This document shows positions 28,001 through 36,200 of a DNA stretch of 64,000 nt, in pieces; within the stretch, counting starts at the first letter, position 1, and each line of letters starts with the position of its first letter. The stretch covers positions 1 through 64,000 of the forward strand of contig JBBKWB010000177.1 in NCBI GenBank assembly GCA_037968755.1, written 5' to 3'. Made by a program: the position numbers and the translations under genes. This DNA comes from Woeseia sp037968755. GTDB lineage: Bacteria > Pseudomonadota > Gammaproteobacteria > Steroidobacterales > Woeseiaceae. The notes under the pieces are model-generated. The model searched no databases. It was given only the letters and a program-made list of their open reading frames with translations, and had not been told where the DNA came from.

Positions 28001-28090
28001 TGCCGCTATTGCACCGCTTGTGAACAACAGCACGAGAACGCTTGCGCCGATTCGTGCTGCGCACGACAGTGATGAACTGAGGAATAACAT
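25082..28090 (-). CDS. TonB-dependent receptor with carboxypeptidase-regulatory-like N-terminal domain
   Basis: A 1002-residue outer-membrane protein. The signal peptide ends near AIAAN; a beta-sandwich of the carboxypeptidase regulatory type follows (VTLRNSLTGFESISNSNEAG); then comes a plug (SINGANGLFTQYLIDGLDNN, VEYGRTGNGVVNVTPRSGSN) and a long barrel ending FQFGLRYQF. It belongs to the Oar/OmpA-related branch of TonB receptors. The stop overlaps the YnjB start by one base. Together they form a receptor-to-importer route for a single ligand. Confidence 0.92.
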   Translation of the reverse strand: MLFLSSSLSCAARIGASVLVLLFTSGAIAANVDVAVSAGDGSTATNTAVTLRNSLTGFESISNSNEAGRARFSAVPSGPGYSVVVDGIEVASEIRLRSNESRALAVRMVDNITVSGQRTALAINALDAEVSASLNRRELESLPIEARDLSRALIRLPNVVPATGFFPESPTVSINGANGLFTQYLIDGLDNNENFLGGPKFPISTGAASDVTVLASSYSVEYGRTGNGVVNVTPRSGSNEWYSELFYLVRPGASVDASSPFANRDLSGNAVRDGFRRDQYGFSLGGPIAEDRTFFFANLEYTRDDKDNLLSSPALGVNDTVRGQNESLLASLKLDHRLNDDWQLSFRANLGDIGIERQGGGLEGGVTFPSAGSTQQRDSLLTAISAVYDTERFTSETRLLYSTFDWDYAQPFANSDPQVVVESSDGLTAAILGHPGFAFAESEESLQLQQNLTWLSGVHAFKLGVDAMHSDFSLAGGGNARGNYRVRLTDAEFAAVRNLNRGVALGINDIPATAEVIDYAVELRPARFGDVQNQVSLYFEDQVSLSQDLTLTAGIRWDYDSLTEAGSGSADNDNIAPRLALNYSATDRLSFRGGAGMFYERIPYTILSDALQQNTTSSAFRNQLSALAAAGRLPADIDPVQLTFDGNLSVNPACPDGYLQCPTPDEVNNLRDTAVSNERRILNPDGLDSPYTVQLSAGVQWQFNDNWLASADFLYYRGHQQLRLRDLNAPSPFSPNLDNLTDANIATLRALPSNAERRALAESLGLIRSQSAADATRPVAPVAGGARQIVVSETAGASRYKAMNLTLEKPAAGDTWGLLMTYTLSELTNNTDDLNFRSANSNSFDDEWGPSVNDRRHVISSVLYWYPIDTVTISVAGQFESGQPINLIPDTSIYGTTDLNGDGASFTDAYLGNSDRAPGVSRNADRLPWSATVDLGLRYEPGIGDGRLTVSADIFNLLNRENLSGFANSATQSNQIQVFGQSFAQRNAGPPRQFQFGLRYQF

Positions 28091-28156
28091 GATTAGCGGT
28101 TTCCTGGCGGCCGTGGTTCTAATTCGTATTCAGCAGCCCACGCGATTATCTCAGTC

Positions 28157-28175
28157 TAGGTGCTGCTCGCACCTA
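28157..28175. promoter_or_regulatory. Dyad in the promoter region of the TonB-Ynj operon
   Basis: TAGGTGC and GCACCTA form a 7-base perfect dyad around TGCTC, next to an AT-rich TATATAA that could serve as a -10 element. It lies 67 bases upstream of the receptor start, in the divergent region shared with the gene at 28329. An operator is likely but unproven. Confidence 0.35.
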
Positions 28176-28328
28176 TATAAACCGGTCGAGCCCGTATTTT
28201 GTTACAGAAAACAACAGATTCATGGCCATCGCTCGATTTTTCGCGGAAGCTGGAGGAATGCGCCCGGTGATGTTTCGGCGCATGCGCCGGTCTGGGTAGC
28301 CTCATGAGATATTGATAAAGGGATGTTC

Positions 28329-28991
28329 ATGCGCAATCTGCTAGTTGTTTGTTTTGTTCTGCTGTCGGCGGCGCCCGTCGCGGCAGTGGATGTGCCGGTC
28401 AATGACCTCGCAGGCTGGACGGTCTTGTCGTTCAACAAAATTCGTCCGAACGAGGTTGCCATCGATAACGGTGCGTTGAATATCGGCGTCCGCGGCTCGG
28501 CGAGCCCACTTATCTATGGTTTCGAGACGCCCCTGCAAATTACGGGCATTAAGCTCGTTGCCAGCTGGCAAGGCGAATTGCGCATTCCGGAAGGCCTCAC
28601 CCAGGGCGATGAGAATGCCGATGATTTCGTCCTGAAATTCGGCGTGGTGGAGGCTGGTGATCAGACTCTCAACTGGTTGAAGCGACGAATCGCGGCCGAT
28701 TGGATCAAGCAATTGTTCCTCCTCGCGCCAAAGGGCAGCGGTGTGCGCCGCATCAACTTCCTGTCGACCACCCAGCAAGCCGGCCTGCTGGGTACTACAC
28801 GTACCCATCCCTTGAGCGAATTGCTAACCGAGAACCGGGTCGTGCACCTGCAAGGTCCCGGCCGCTTCGAGATGAACTACGAGTTTCCGGCTCCAGTGAA
28901 GGCCCTTGGGCTGTGGATATCGGCGGATGGCGACGATACCGGCTCGAACTTCGACCTGACCATTGAAAGTATTACCCTGACTACGGATTAA
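28329..28991 (+). CDS. Exported DUF3047-like protein
   Basis: A 220-residue protein with a signal peptide ending near VAAVD. It then has a beta-rich pattern (LAGWTVLSFNKIRPNEVAID, RGSASPLIYG, KLVASWQGELRIP) reminiscent of DUF3047 proteins, which are small exported domains of unknown function. The second ATG (28329) is preferred because AAAGGG lies 6 bases upstream; the ATG at 28323 touches that site. It is divergent from the TonB-Ynj operon. Family assignment is from memory of the pattern and is moderate. Confidence 0.6.
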   Translation: MRNLLVVCFVLLSAAPVAAVDVPVNDLAGWTVLSFNKIRPNEVAIDNGALNIGVRGSASPLIYGFETPLQITGIKLVASWQGELRIPEGLTQGDENADDFVLKFGVVEAGDQTLNWLKRRIAADWIKQLFLLAPKGSGVRRINFLSTTQQAGLLGTTRTHPLSELLTENRVVHLQGPGRFEMNYEFPAPVKALGLWISADGDDTGSNFDLTIESITLTTD

Positions 28992-29064
28992 CCTGGCAGG
29001 CGGGGTCGAACTTCGGGCAGCAAAAGCATATCCTGCGTACCTCACTCCAAACGCCGGGTTGATC

Positions 29065-29781
29065 ATGAAAATCACGAAGCTCGTACTGCTCGTTGCTGTT
29101 GTCGCGGCGCTGCTGCTCGCCGCCGCTGGCCCAGGATCCAGATTCGGTCTGTGGCCCTTCGGTACGGGTTTCCTGCTGCTGCGCTGGGCGCTGTATCTTG
29201 GTGCTGGAGCCGCTGCCGTCGCTCTTATCATGTTGCTGATTCCGAAAACTCGGACGGGCAATACTGGCGTTCTTGCTGGCGCGTTGCTGGTTGGCCTGGC
29301 AACCGCGTGGGTTCCGTACAGCAGTTATCGGACCGCCCGATCCGTACCCGCGATACATGACATCACAACCAATACGGTGAACCCGCCTGCATTTGTCGCA
29401 ATCCTGGCAAAACGCGCCGATGCGCGTAACCCGCCTGAATACATGGGCGAGGAGATCGCAAAACAGCAGCGCGAGGCTTATCCCGATATTCAAACCGTGC
29501 GGCTCAACAAGCCAGCGGGCGAGGCATTCGGTGCGGCACTTAAGTCGGCGGAGGCTATGGGCTGGGAAATCGTTGCTGAAGCGCCTGAAGAAGGTCGAAT
29601 TGAAGCAACGGCCACGACCTTGTGGTTTGGCTTCAAAGACGATGTGGTCATTCGCATCGTTGGCATGGGCGACAGCAGCGAGCTCGACATTCGCTCAAAG
29701 TCGCGTGTTGGTCGCAGTGACGTCGGTGCTAACGCCGCGCGCATTCGTCGCTTTGTCAGTGAGCTTGAAAGCACGATCTAG
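29065..29781 (+). CDS. DUF1499 membrane-anchored protein
   Basis: A 238-residue protein with three hydrophobic segments in the first 90 residues. A soluble domain (DITTNTVNPPAFVAILAKRA near the start; DIRSKSRVGRSDVGANAARI near the end) follows, of the DUF1499 type. The function is unknown. The ATG at 29065 is used; an in-frame TTG two codons upstream is less likely. It stands 73 bases after the preceding gene and could share its transcript. Confidence 0.85.
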   Translation: MKITKLVLLVAVVAALLLAAAGPGSRFGLWPFGTGFLLLRWALYLGAGAAAVALIMLLIPKTRTGNTGVLAGALLVGLATAWVPYSSYRTARSVPAIHDITTNTVNPPAFVAILAKRADARNPPEYMGEEIAKQQREAYPDIQTVRLNKPAGEAFGAALKSAEAMGWEIVAEAPEEGRIEATATTLWFGFKDDVVIRIVGMGDSSELDIRSKSRVGRSDVGANAARIRRFVSELESTI

Positions 29782-29837
29782 TTGCGTCGCCGATGTGGTG
29801 TGAAAAGCACCAGGCTAAATGCAATGTTCGAGGGTTG

Positions 29838-30329
29838 TTATTCGTAGCTTACGGACACTACGGTCATTGTCGTCGTCTTGTCCGGCGTCGTTATGGCCAC
29901 AACATCGTTAACCTGCTTTTTCAGCAACGCTTTCGCCAGTGCTGAGTCCATGCTGATCGCGGCAGATTTCGCGTCTGCCTCATCCGGCCCGACGATCCGA
30001 TAGTGGTGGGTTTCTCCCGTTTCCTCGAGCAATTCCACCGTCGCACCAAAGAAAATGCTGTCGTTGTTCGCGAATTCGCGAACTATCGTGAGTGCGGGAA
30101 GACGGTTCTGGATATAACGAATGCGCCGGTCCAGCCCGCCAAGTTCTTTCTTGCGGTAGATGTATTCGGCATTCTCCGAACGATCGCCTTCCGCGGCGGC
30201 TGCGGCGAGCGCTTTAACAACGTCGCGGCGGCGTAGCCAAAGCGCTTTCACTTCGTCCTGCAATGCGGCAAATCCTGCTGCCGTAATATACGCAGACGAC
30301 TTCGGGGCTGGTGGGCGCCAGCGTCCCAT
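29838..30329 (-). CDS. greB: Transcription elongation factor GreB
   Basis: A 163-residue Gre factor. The N-terminal coiled coil carries the acidic tip residues in GDRSENAEYIYRKKELGGLD, and the C-terminal FKBP-like domain binds RNA polymerase (VELLEETGETHHYRIVGPDE). The ENAEYIYRKK segment with a following basic patch is typical of GreB rather than GreA. It rescues backtracked polymerase by stimulating transcript cleavage. GAGGAG sits 7 bases before the ATG. The gene is monocistronic as far as can be seen. Confidence 0.93.
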   Translation of the reverse strand: MGRWRPPAPKSSAYITAAGFAALQDEVKALWLRRRDVVKALAAAAAEGDRSENAEYIYRKKELGGLDRRIRYIQNRLPALTIVREFANNDSIFFGATVELLEETGETHHYRIVGPDEADAKSAAISMDSALAKALLKKQVNDVVAITTPDKTTTMTVVSVSYE

Positions 30330-30369
30330 GGCGTGTCTCCTCGCGAGCGGGAATTAGTCGGACAGGACA

Positions 30370-30379
30370 CTAACGTTAG
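30370..30379. promoter_or_regulatory. Perfect 10-base palindrome upstream of greB
   Basis: CTAACGTTAG lies 41 bases before the greB start, with further TAAC/GTTA half-sites in the next 20 bases. It could be an operator or part of the promoter; length alone does not exclude chance. Confidence 0.25.
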
Positions 30380-30410
30380 AGTAACGGAAGTTAGCGAGCA
30401 AGCAGACGCG

Positions 30411-31025
30411 CTACTCGGCGAGGCAGAACAAATACTCCTGCATGCCGTTGGCCAGCAGGCGAACACGGTCGATGGTGAATCCGCCCATATGCTGGTTCAA
30501 GGCCTCGGAGGTGAAGCGCGGCGCAGCGATCTCGGATGAGCTGGTCGAGCGATTAGCGAGACGGTAGCCATCAACCGGTACAAAACGTGCTGGCTGTTCT
30601 GGCATTGAGCGCTCGGAGTAGACGACCAGTGCATGTGCGATCGCTCCCGGCCGCGAGCGTGTCACGATAGCTTTCATCAGCGCAGACAGCGCGATCGGCT
30701 GCAGGTAATTCGGTAAGTCCCAGCACAAAACAATATCAACTGGGTAGCTGGGGTCATGTCGCGGTAACAACGACTCAGCTAAAAACGCCATGTCCTCCGG
30801 CTCGGCAGCATTGAGTCGTGCAACCTCATCGGCACGCATAAGGTCAGCGATCTCGACCCGGCACGGCGAACGCCCAAGCATTGATAGCATGGACGTAGAC
30901 GCCGCGCCGAGATCAAGTACAACGCGACGCGAGCCATCGCCGAGTTGATCCGCAAGCAAACGAAATAGCGGCGCGTTAAGTTCGCTGCTCGTTTCAAGCG
31001 GCGGCCGCGCTGTCGCGCGACCCAT
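30411..31025 (-). CDS. Class I methyltransferase-like protein
   Basis: A 204-residue protein with a degenerate class I S-adenosylmethionine-dependent fold: motif I-like VVLDLGAAS (about 35-43), an acidic residue at the end of strand two (VEIADLM), and a motif IV-like IVLCWDLPNYL. Glycine-rich motif I is weak, so activity is uncertain. It follows the bactofilin gene by 17 bases on the same strand and is probably co-transcribed with it. No specific substrate can be suggested. Confidence 0.6.
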   Translation of the reverse strand: MGRATARPPLETSSELNAPLFRLLADQLGDGSRRVVLDLGAASTSMLSMLGRSPCRVEIADLMRADEVARLNAAEPEDMAFLAESLLPRHDPSYPVDIVLCWDLPNYLQPIALSALMKAIVTRSRPGAIAHALVVYSERSMPEQPARFVPVDGYRLANRSTSSSEIAAPRFTSEALNQHMGGFTIDRVRLLANGMQEYLFCLAE

Positions 31026-31042
31026 AGTCGAGGCTGTGTAGC

Positions 31043-31606
31043 TTATGGGGCACCAGCAGTTTTATGGCTGCCGGCAGACAGGTCCTTGTTCGGTGTCGTG
31101 GTCTTTGCATCCCGACCGTTGACGGTGGATTTGACCGACTCCTGCATATTGACTTTGCCCAGCGCTTTCTCAACTGCAGAAGGATCCATCTCTATGGAGC
31201 CCTTGAAGCGAGCTCCCTCTTCAAGAGCCACTCTCGGCGCGGTGATATTGCCGCGTACGTTGGCATTCACGTGCACGATTACCCGCTCGGTGGCGTAGAG
31301 ATCACCTTCGGTCGTGCCATCCACAGCGATCGATTTGGCGTAGACGTCGGCGCGCACTTTGCCCGTCTTGCCGATCGTCAGATTGCTGTCTTTCAGCTCT
31401 ACCGTGCCGCTGACATCGCCTTCAATGCGCAGGTCTTCATTGCCGCGCAGATCGCCATTGATCTGGATGGACTGACCGATCACAGCGACTTCGCCGCTGC
31501 GGCTGCTGGGGCGCGAACCTGCTGTCACGTTTCTGTTTTGGCCAGGGGCCGAAGTTGTATCCATATCGCTGCTGGATTCGTCATCTTTTTTACCGCGCTC
31601 AAACAT
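31043..31606 (-). CDS. Bactofilin (polymer-forming cytoskeletal protein)
   Basis: A 187-residue protein with an unstructured N-terminus, a central right-handed beta-helix repeat (IGQSIQINGDLRGNEDLRIE, GDVSGTVELKDSNLTIGKTG) and a flexible tail. This is the DUF583/bactofilin fold. Bactofilins polymerise at the membrane and organise cell-shape or envelope enzymes. The downstream methyltransferase-like gene is 17 bases away. No peptidase partner, frequent elsewhere, is present. Confidence 0.93.
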   Translation of the reverse strand: MFERGKKDDESSSDMDTTSAPGQNRNVTAGSRPSSRSGEVAVIGQSIQINGDLRGNEDLRIEGDVSGTVELKDSNLTIGKTGKVRADVYAKSIAVDGTTEGDLYATERVIVHVNANVRGNITAPRVALEEGARFKGSIEMDPSAVEKALGKVNMQESVKSTVNGRDAKTTTPNKDLSAGSHKTAGAP

Positions 31607-31806
31607 CTTGGAATCTCCAAAGCATTAATACCGGCGGCTAACTTGCACCCGATGCGATTTTTGGGCAAGTGTCGCGATCCGGCGACGCCTGCAAGCGGCG
31701 TCAGGCCACAAAATCCCACTTTTTCGACAATAAACACGCCCTTGCGTGCTCGACCGGGAGGGACTGCTTGCGCACGATTGATCTGGCGGCTTGCCGATGC
31801 CTGTCT

Positions 31807-32138
31807 AGGTGGGGTCGGGACGTACGGCCGACAGTAACTGCTGATACTGATCGCGCAGTTCGCTGTTTCCCTGCAACGCGTAGTAGCGAACCAGCCTGCG
31901 CAGAGCGTTAACCGTAATGCGGTCATCCGGGAAGACTGCCACGAGTTCGGAATAACCATTCAGTGTCCAAGTCTCCCTGCAGCATCAGCGCTTCGCCGCG
32001 CACGCTGTTAATGCTGGCAACCAGCCAATGTCCCTCGGGCAACGAGGCAGCACAGATGTCGAGCGCGTCATCGACGTGCCGGAGGCTTGCCTCCGGTTCG
32101 TTCATGGCGTTGAGCAGCGCGCCGGCGATGCGGTTCTA
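31807..32138 (-). pseudogene. Frameshifted C-terminal remnant of a TPR protein (probably Ser/Thr kinase with TPRs)
   Basis: On the minus strand one frame reads MNEPEASLRHVDDALDICAA, then SLPEGHWLVASINSVRGEAL and MLQGDLD. After a shift of one base, another frame continues with GYSELVAVFPDDRITVNALR, RLVRYYALQGNSELRDQYQQ and LLSAVRPDPT, and then a stop. The ALDIC...SLPEGHW...S..GEAL pattern is typical of the last TPR repeats in large bacterial Ser/Thr kinase-TPR proteins. The remnant begins right at the fadH stop codon, with no kinase part left. Confidence 0.7.
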
Positions 32139-34193
32139 GAGCTCGGCTGCCAGTCGGCTGCCCTGATCAATAGCGCGTTTCGCATCCAGTTCGGTTGCGA
32201 GGTCAGCGCCACCGATTACATGGACGCGCATGCCGTTGGATTCCAGTGGTTCCTGCAATTCACGCAGCGGTACCTGGCCTGCGCACATGATGATGTTGTC
32301 AACATCGAGCCAGGTAGGGTCTTCACGATTTTTACCGTGACTAACGAGCAGGCCTTCGTCGCCGATTCGTTCGTAGTTGACCCCGCCCAGCATGCGCACA
32401 TCGTTCATCTTCAATGTGGCGCGGTGAATCCAGCCTGTGGTTTTGCCGAGATTCGCACCGTGCTTGCCCGCTTTGCGCTGCAGCAAGGTGATTTCACGTT
32501 GCGGTGGCTCCGGTTTGGCGCGATCAATGGCTATGCCGCCGCGCGCGGTTGCCGGATCAACAACACCCCATTCCATCAGCCACTCGTCAAGATCCATAGT
32601 CGGTGAATTGCCCTCGTGAATAAGGAACTCCGCTACGTCAAAACCGATGCCGCCCGCGCCGATGATGGCTACGCGCTTGCCGACCGGCGCGCGCCCGCGC
32701 AATACATCAATGTAACTCAGCACTTTCGGATGCTCCTGGCCATCGATCTTCGGATCCCGTGGCAATACGCCGGAGGCAATGATGACCTCGTCATGGCCTG
32801 CGGATTTCAATGTCTCGGCATCGACACGGGTGTTGAGATGTACCTGCACGTTCTTCAGTTCCAGCTGACGTTTGTAGTAACGCAGCATCTCGCGAAACTC
32901 TTCTTTGCCGGGAATGACCTTTGCCATGTTCAGCTGGCCGCCAACCTCGGCGGCGGCTTCATACAAATCGACGTTGTGACCGCGTTCTGCAAGCACCAGT
33001 GACGCCGAAAGACCTGCTGGCCCTGAGCCCACCACCGCGAAGCGTTTGGGCGCTGCTGTTTTCGGGTAGTTCAGCTCGGTTTCGTGACAGGCGCGAGGGT
33101 TGACGAGGCAGGTGCTCATCTTGTTCGCAAACGTATGGTCAAGGCAGGCCTGGTTGCAGGCGATACAGACATTGATCTCGTCCGCGCGACCGGCACGTGC
33201 CTTGCTGACAAACTCCGGGTCGGCAAGCAGGGGTCGTGCGAGTGAAACCATATCGGCACAGCCATCCGCGAGTATTTGCTCGGCTGTGGCGGGCAAGTTG
33301 ATCCGATTAGAGGTGATCAATGGAATGTTCACCTCCGTTTTCATTTTTTTCGTAACCCAGGTGAAGGCGCCGCGTGGTACCGACGTAGCGATCGTCGGTA
33401 CGCGCGCCTCGTGCCAGCCTATGCCGGTATTGATGATTGTCGCGCCAGCGTTCTCTATACCTTTCGCAAGCTGAACGGTTTCGGCCCAGCTATTGCCATC
33501 CGGAATCAGATCGATCATCGATAAGCGGTAGACAATAATGAAATCTTTGCCGACTGCCTCGCGCGTGCGCGCCACGATTTCGATAGGTAGCTGCATGCGC
33601 TGCGAAAACTCACCGCCCCATTTGTCGCTGCGCTGATTGGTATGAGTGACCAGGAACTCGTTAATGAAATAGCCTTCCGAGCCCATGATCTCAACGCCAT
33701 CGTAGCCGGCTTCGCGAGCTCGCATCGCGCAGTGCACGAAATCTTCGATCTGTTTTTCGACACCGGATGTTGATAATGCACGTGGCGTAAACGGCGTTAT
33801 CGGCGAGCGAATACGCGACGGTGCGACGGGCAGTGGATGATAGGCGTAGCGGCCGGCGTGCAGAATTTGCATGGCGATCTTGCCATCTGCAGCGTGTACG
33901 GCGTCGGTAACCAATTGGTGCTTGCGTGCTTCGCTACGGGTAGTCATCTTGCCCGCGAAGGGCTTCACCCAGCCGGCGCGATTCGGGGCGTAGCCACCTG
34001 TAATGATCAGTCCAACCTCGCCGCGAGCGCGTTCAGTGAAATAGGCGGCAAGCCGGTCGTGCTGATTGCCGTCCTCCAGTCCAGTATGCATCGAGCCCAT
34101 CAGCACCCGGTTCTTCAAGGTAGTAAAGCCGAGATCGAGGGGTGCGAGGAGGTGCGGGTAAGTCGGTTCTGCCAATTTAATTCCTTGATCCAT
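32136..34193 (-). CDS. fadH: NADPH-dependent 2,4-dienoyl-CoA reductase
   Basis: A 685-residue enzyme of beta-oxidation that reduces 2,4-dienoyl-CoA from polyunsaturated fatty acids. The N-terminal old-yellow-enzyme barrel starts at PHLLAPLDLGFTTLKNRVLM. A 4Fe-4S cluster segment has Cys in CIACNQACLDH...STCLVNP. An FAD domain (VVGSGPAGLSASLVLAERGH) and an NADPH domain (VAIIGAGGIGFDVAEFLIHE) follow. The ATG at 34193 gives the normal family start; the frame extends 40 codons further without homology. Length matches E. coli FadH (about 670). It seems to be transcribed alone; a TPR remnant abuts its 3' end. Confidence 0.95.
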   Translation of the reverse strand: MDQGIKLAEPTYPHLLAPLDLGFTTLKNRVLMGSMHTGLEDGNQHDRLAAYFTERARGEVGLIITGGYAPNRAGWVKPFAGKMTTRSEARKHQLVTDAVHAADGKIAMQILHAGRYAYHPLPVAPSRIRSPITPFTPRALSTSGVEKQIEDFVHCAMRAREAGYDGVEIMGSEGYFINEFLVTHTNQRSDKWGGEFSQRMQLPIEIVARTREAVGKDFIIVYRLSMIDLIPDGNSWAETVQLAKGIENAGATIINTGIGWHEARVPTIATSVPRGAFTWVTKKMKTEVNIPLITSNRINLPATAEQILADGCADMVSLARPLLADPEFVSKARAGRADEINVCIACNQACLDHTFANKMSTCLVNPRACHETELNYPKTAAPKRFAVVGSGPAGLSASLVLAERGHNVDLYEAAAEVGGQLNMAKVIPGKEEFREMLRYYKRQLELKNVQVHLNTRVDAETLKSAGHDEVIIASGVLPRDPKIDGQEHPKVLSYIDVLRGRAPVGKRVAIIGAGGIGFDVAEFLIHEGNSPTMDLDEWLMEWGVVDPATARGGIAIDRAKPEPPQREITLLQRKAGKHGANLGKTTGWIHRATLKMNDVRMLGGVNYERIGDEGLLVSHGKNREDPTWLDVDNIIMCAGQVPLRELQEPLESNGMRVHVIGGADLATELDAKRAIDQGSRLAAEL

Positions 34194-34431
34194 TGCGGCC
34201 TGCCATTGCTCACCGGCGTCTATACCAGAAAACGCTGGCAAGCACGCAGACGACGAAGTTGTGTAGCGTACCTTACGGCAGCGGCCATGACATTCCGGAG
34301 TCCTTGCGCGCACATCTCGCGTAGCCGATCAAGGCGCTGCGTTTGCGAAGCTTGCATCACAGCTGAAGATTCGCCGACAATTCCCCGGCCTGCGGGCACC
34401 GGTTTATCTGACAAAGTGGTGTTTGGAAAAA

Positions 34432-35289
34432 ATGAGGAAGTCTGACTTTAAAAGAAGCGGTCGCCGCGCGTTTGCGTTGGTCGTCGTGTTGCCATTCGCA
34501 ATCGCCTGTTCACGCGGTGCCGAAAGCGTGCCGCAACCGGCAGTTGATGTTGCAACGGCTATCGTTGCCGAGGGCGTTGATCCGGCGCATGCAGCGTTGC
34601 TGATAGTACGCATGGAAGACGGTGCCGAGTGGAGCAGTGGCGGTACGCGGATTGAGCACCGATTCTCGCCGGCGTCGACATCGAAAATTCCACATACCCT
34701 GATCGCGCTGGAAACAGGCTACGCCGCGAGCCCGGAACATGCGTTTAAATGGGACGGTGTGGAACGCACATTCGACTTTTGGAATCGCGATCACACGTTA
34801 AAGACGGCATACCAGTTCTCTGCGGTCTGGGCGTTTCAGCGATTAACGAGTGATTTGGGTTACGAAACAATGAAAACACGGCTCAAAAAGCTGGACTACG
34901 GCGACGCCAATACTGGCGGCCCGGATGATTTGACCAGCTACTGGCTGCAGGGACCGTTGGCGATCTCGGCGCGCGAACAAACGGTGTTCCTGAGCAAGCT
35001 CATTCGTGAAGCCTTGCCGCTGTCGGCCGAAACCTACCGCATGGGCAAGCAGATCATGCTGGAGGCTGAAGGTGATGACTGGGCTTTGTATGCAAAAACC
35101 GGTTGGGGCTCGGATGGCGACAATCCGGACATAGGCTGGTACGTCGGTTGGGTCGAAGACCGTTCGGGCGAGCAGCCGCAAAACTGGATTTTCGCATTCA
35201 ATATGGAAATGCTCGACGAATCGTCGCAGGCGAAGAGAAGAAAGGTCGTTCGCTCGGCCCTGGCCTTGCTTGGTGTTGCCGACGACTAG
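34432..35289 (+). CDS. Class D (OXA-type) beta-lactamase, putative lipoprotein
   Basis: A 285-residue serine hydrolase with the class D motifs S82-T-S-K85 (carbamylated Lys motif, PASTSKIP), S130-A-V, YGD at 156-158 where YGN is usual, W171 in SYWLQGPLAISAREQ, and K222-T-G. The N-terminus ends in AIAC, a possible lipobox with Cys26. Class D enzymes hydrolyse penicillins and sometimes carbapenems; spectrum cannot be predicted. The ATG at 34432 is used over a TTG at 34423. There is no mobile element, integron or resistance neighbour, so it looks like an intrinsic chromosomal gene. Confidence 0.88.
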   Translation: MRKSDFKRSGRRAFALVVVLPFAIACSRGAESVPQPAVDVATAIVAEGVDPAHAALLIVRMEDGAEWSSGGTRIEHRFSPASTSKIPHTLIALETGYAASPEHAFKWDGVERTFDFWNRDHTLKTAYQFSAVWAFQRLTSDLGYETMKTRLKKLDYGDANTGGPDDLTSYWLQGPLAISAREQTVFLSKLIREALPLSAETYRMGKQIMLEAEGDDWALYAKTGWGSDGDNPDIGWYVGWVEDRSGEQPQNWIFAFNMEMLDESSQAKRRKVVRSALALLGVADD

Positions 35290-35978
35290 CCGAGCGCGTT
35301 CGCAAACACCGCGCGCTCGCGACGGTGCAGGAAGTAATCGGCGGTTAGTTTGATCAGTACAAGAACCGTGATGAAGCCACCAGTATTGGCAAGCGTCGGA
35401 ACACTGAGCGCTATAATCAGAGCAGCGCCAACTGTAAACATCAACGCCAGGCAGCGACGAAAAGGCAACGCCAGAAGTGTGCCAGCACGCGCATGACGGT
35501 ATTCGCGCAGCAGCAAAAAATTAACAACGAACGAGATGCTGTGACTGATCAGGAATACGCCGGAGACGCTGATCAGCATGCCCAGTTGATCGAACAGTAT
35601 GTTGTGCTCAGGGTTGCCGGCCAGATGCCCGCCGGCTGCACCTATGACGACTCCCAGAATGATGAACAAACCAAGAAACTCCGCGCTGACGAAGCCCAGG
35701 GCAACAATGGATACGAACAGGTTCGTGCCCGGCGACATGCCGAACCAGCGGTTCTCGTACGGGCTTCCGGCGATCGATGCAGTCAGTAATTTCAGGGCAC
35801 AGAACAACCCGATCCACAACGACTCCCACCAGAAGACGATGAGCAATTGAATCAGCGTGAGGTCAAAAACAAAGTATATGATCAACAGGCCGAGATTCGC
35901 TGCCAGCAAGCTTACGACAGCGAGGGATATACGAGCGGTCGCGGGTAGCGACACTGCAGATGTTTCATTCACACTCAT
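35286..35978 (-). CDS. DUF6498 membrane protein
   Basis: A 230-residue protein with about six hydrophobic helices. Landmarks are LIIYFVFDLTLIQLLIVFWW, ESLWIGLFCALKLL and SVSGVFLISHSISFVVNFLL, which fit the DUF6498 family of unknown function. The ATG at 35978 was chosen because the 28 residues before it are hydrophilic and lack similarity. The stop codon overlaps that of the convergent beta-lactamase gene. Confidence 0.72.
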   Translation of the reverse strand: MSVNETSAVSLPATARISLAVVSLLAANLGLLIIYFVFDLTLIQLLIVFWWESLWIGLFCALKLLTASIAGSPYENRWFGMSPGTNLFVSIVALGFVSAEFLGLFIILGVVIGAAGGHLAGNPEHNILFDQLGMLISVSGVFLISHSISFVVNFLLLREYRHARAGTLLALPFRRCLALMFTVGAALIIALSVPTLANTGGFITVLVLIKLTADYFLHRRERAVFANALG

Positions 35979-36200
35979 TTTGTCAGAATAGCAGTAGCGC
36001 TGTTGGCTGAAAGGTTTCAGTTCACGAAACGGCCAACGGATCGCGGCGATATGATTCGGCAATGCCGGCCAGGCGATGGCTTATCCCGACTGGTCCCGAT
36101 GGCCTTTTCCCGCTACTGTTGCAGCCGGCCGGCTCTCCGGAAAACGCGGGTGAACTACATCTGGATTGGTTGTCGAAACATTGTTTGAACAGGAATCCGC

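Noticed and set aside
31525..31959. Minus-strand open frame overlapping the bactofilin start
   Set aside because: Its sequence has no recognisable fold; bactofilin explains the overlapping part and the TPR remnant explains the rest.
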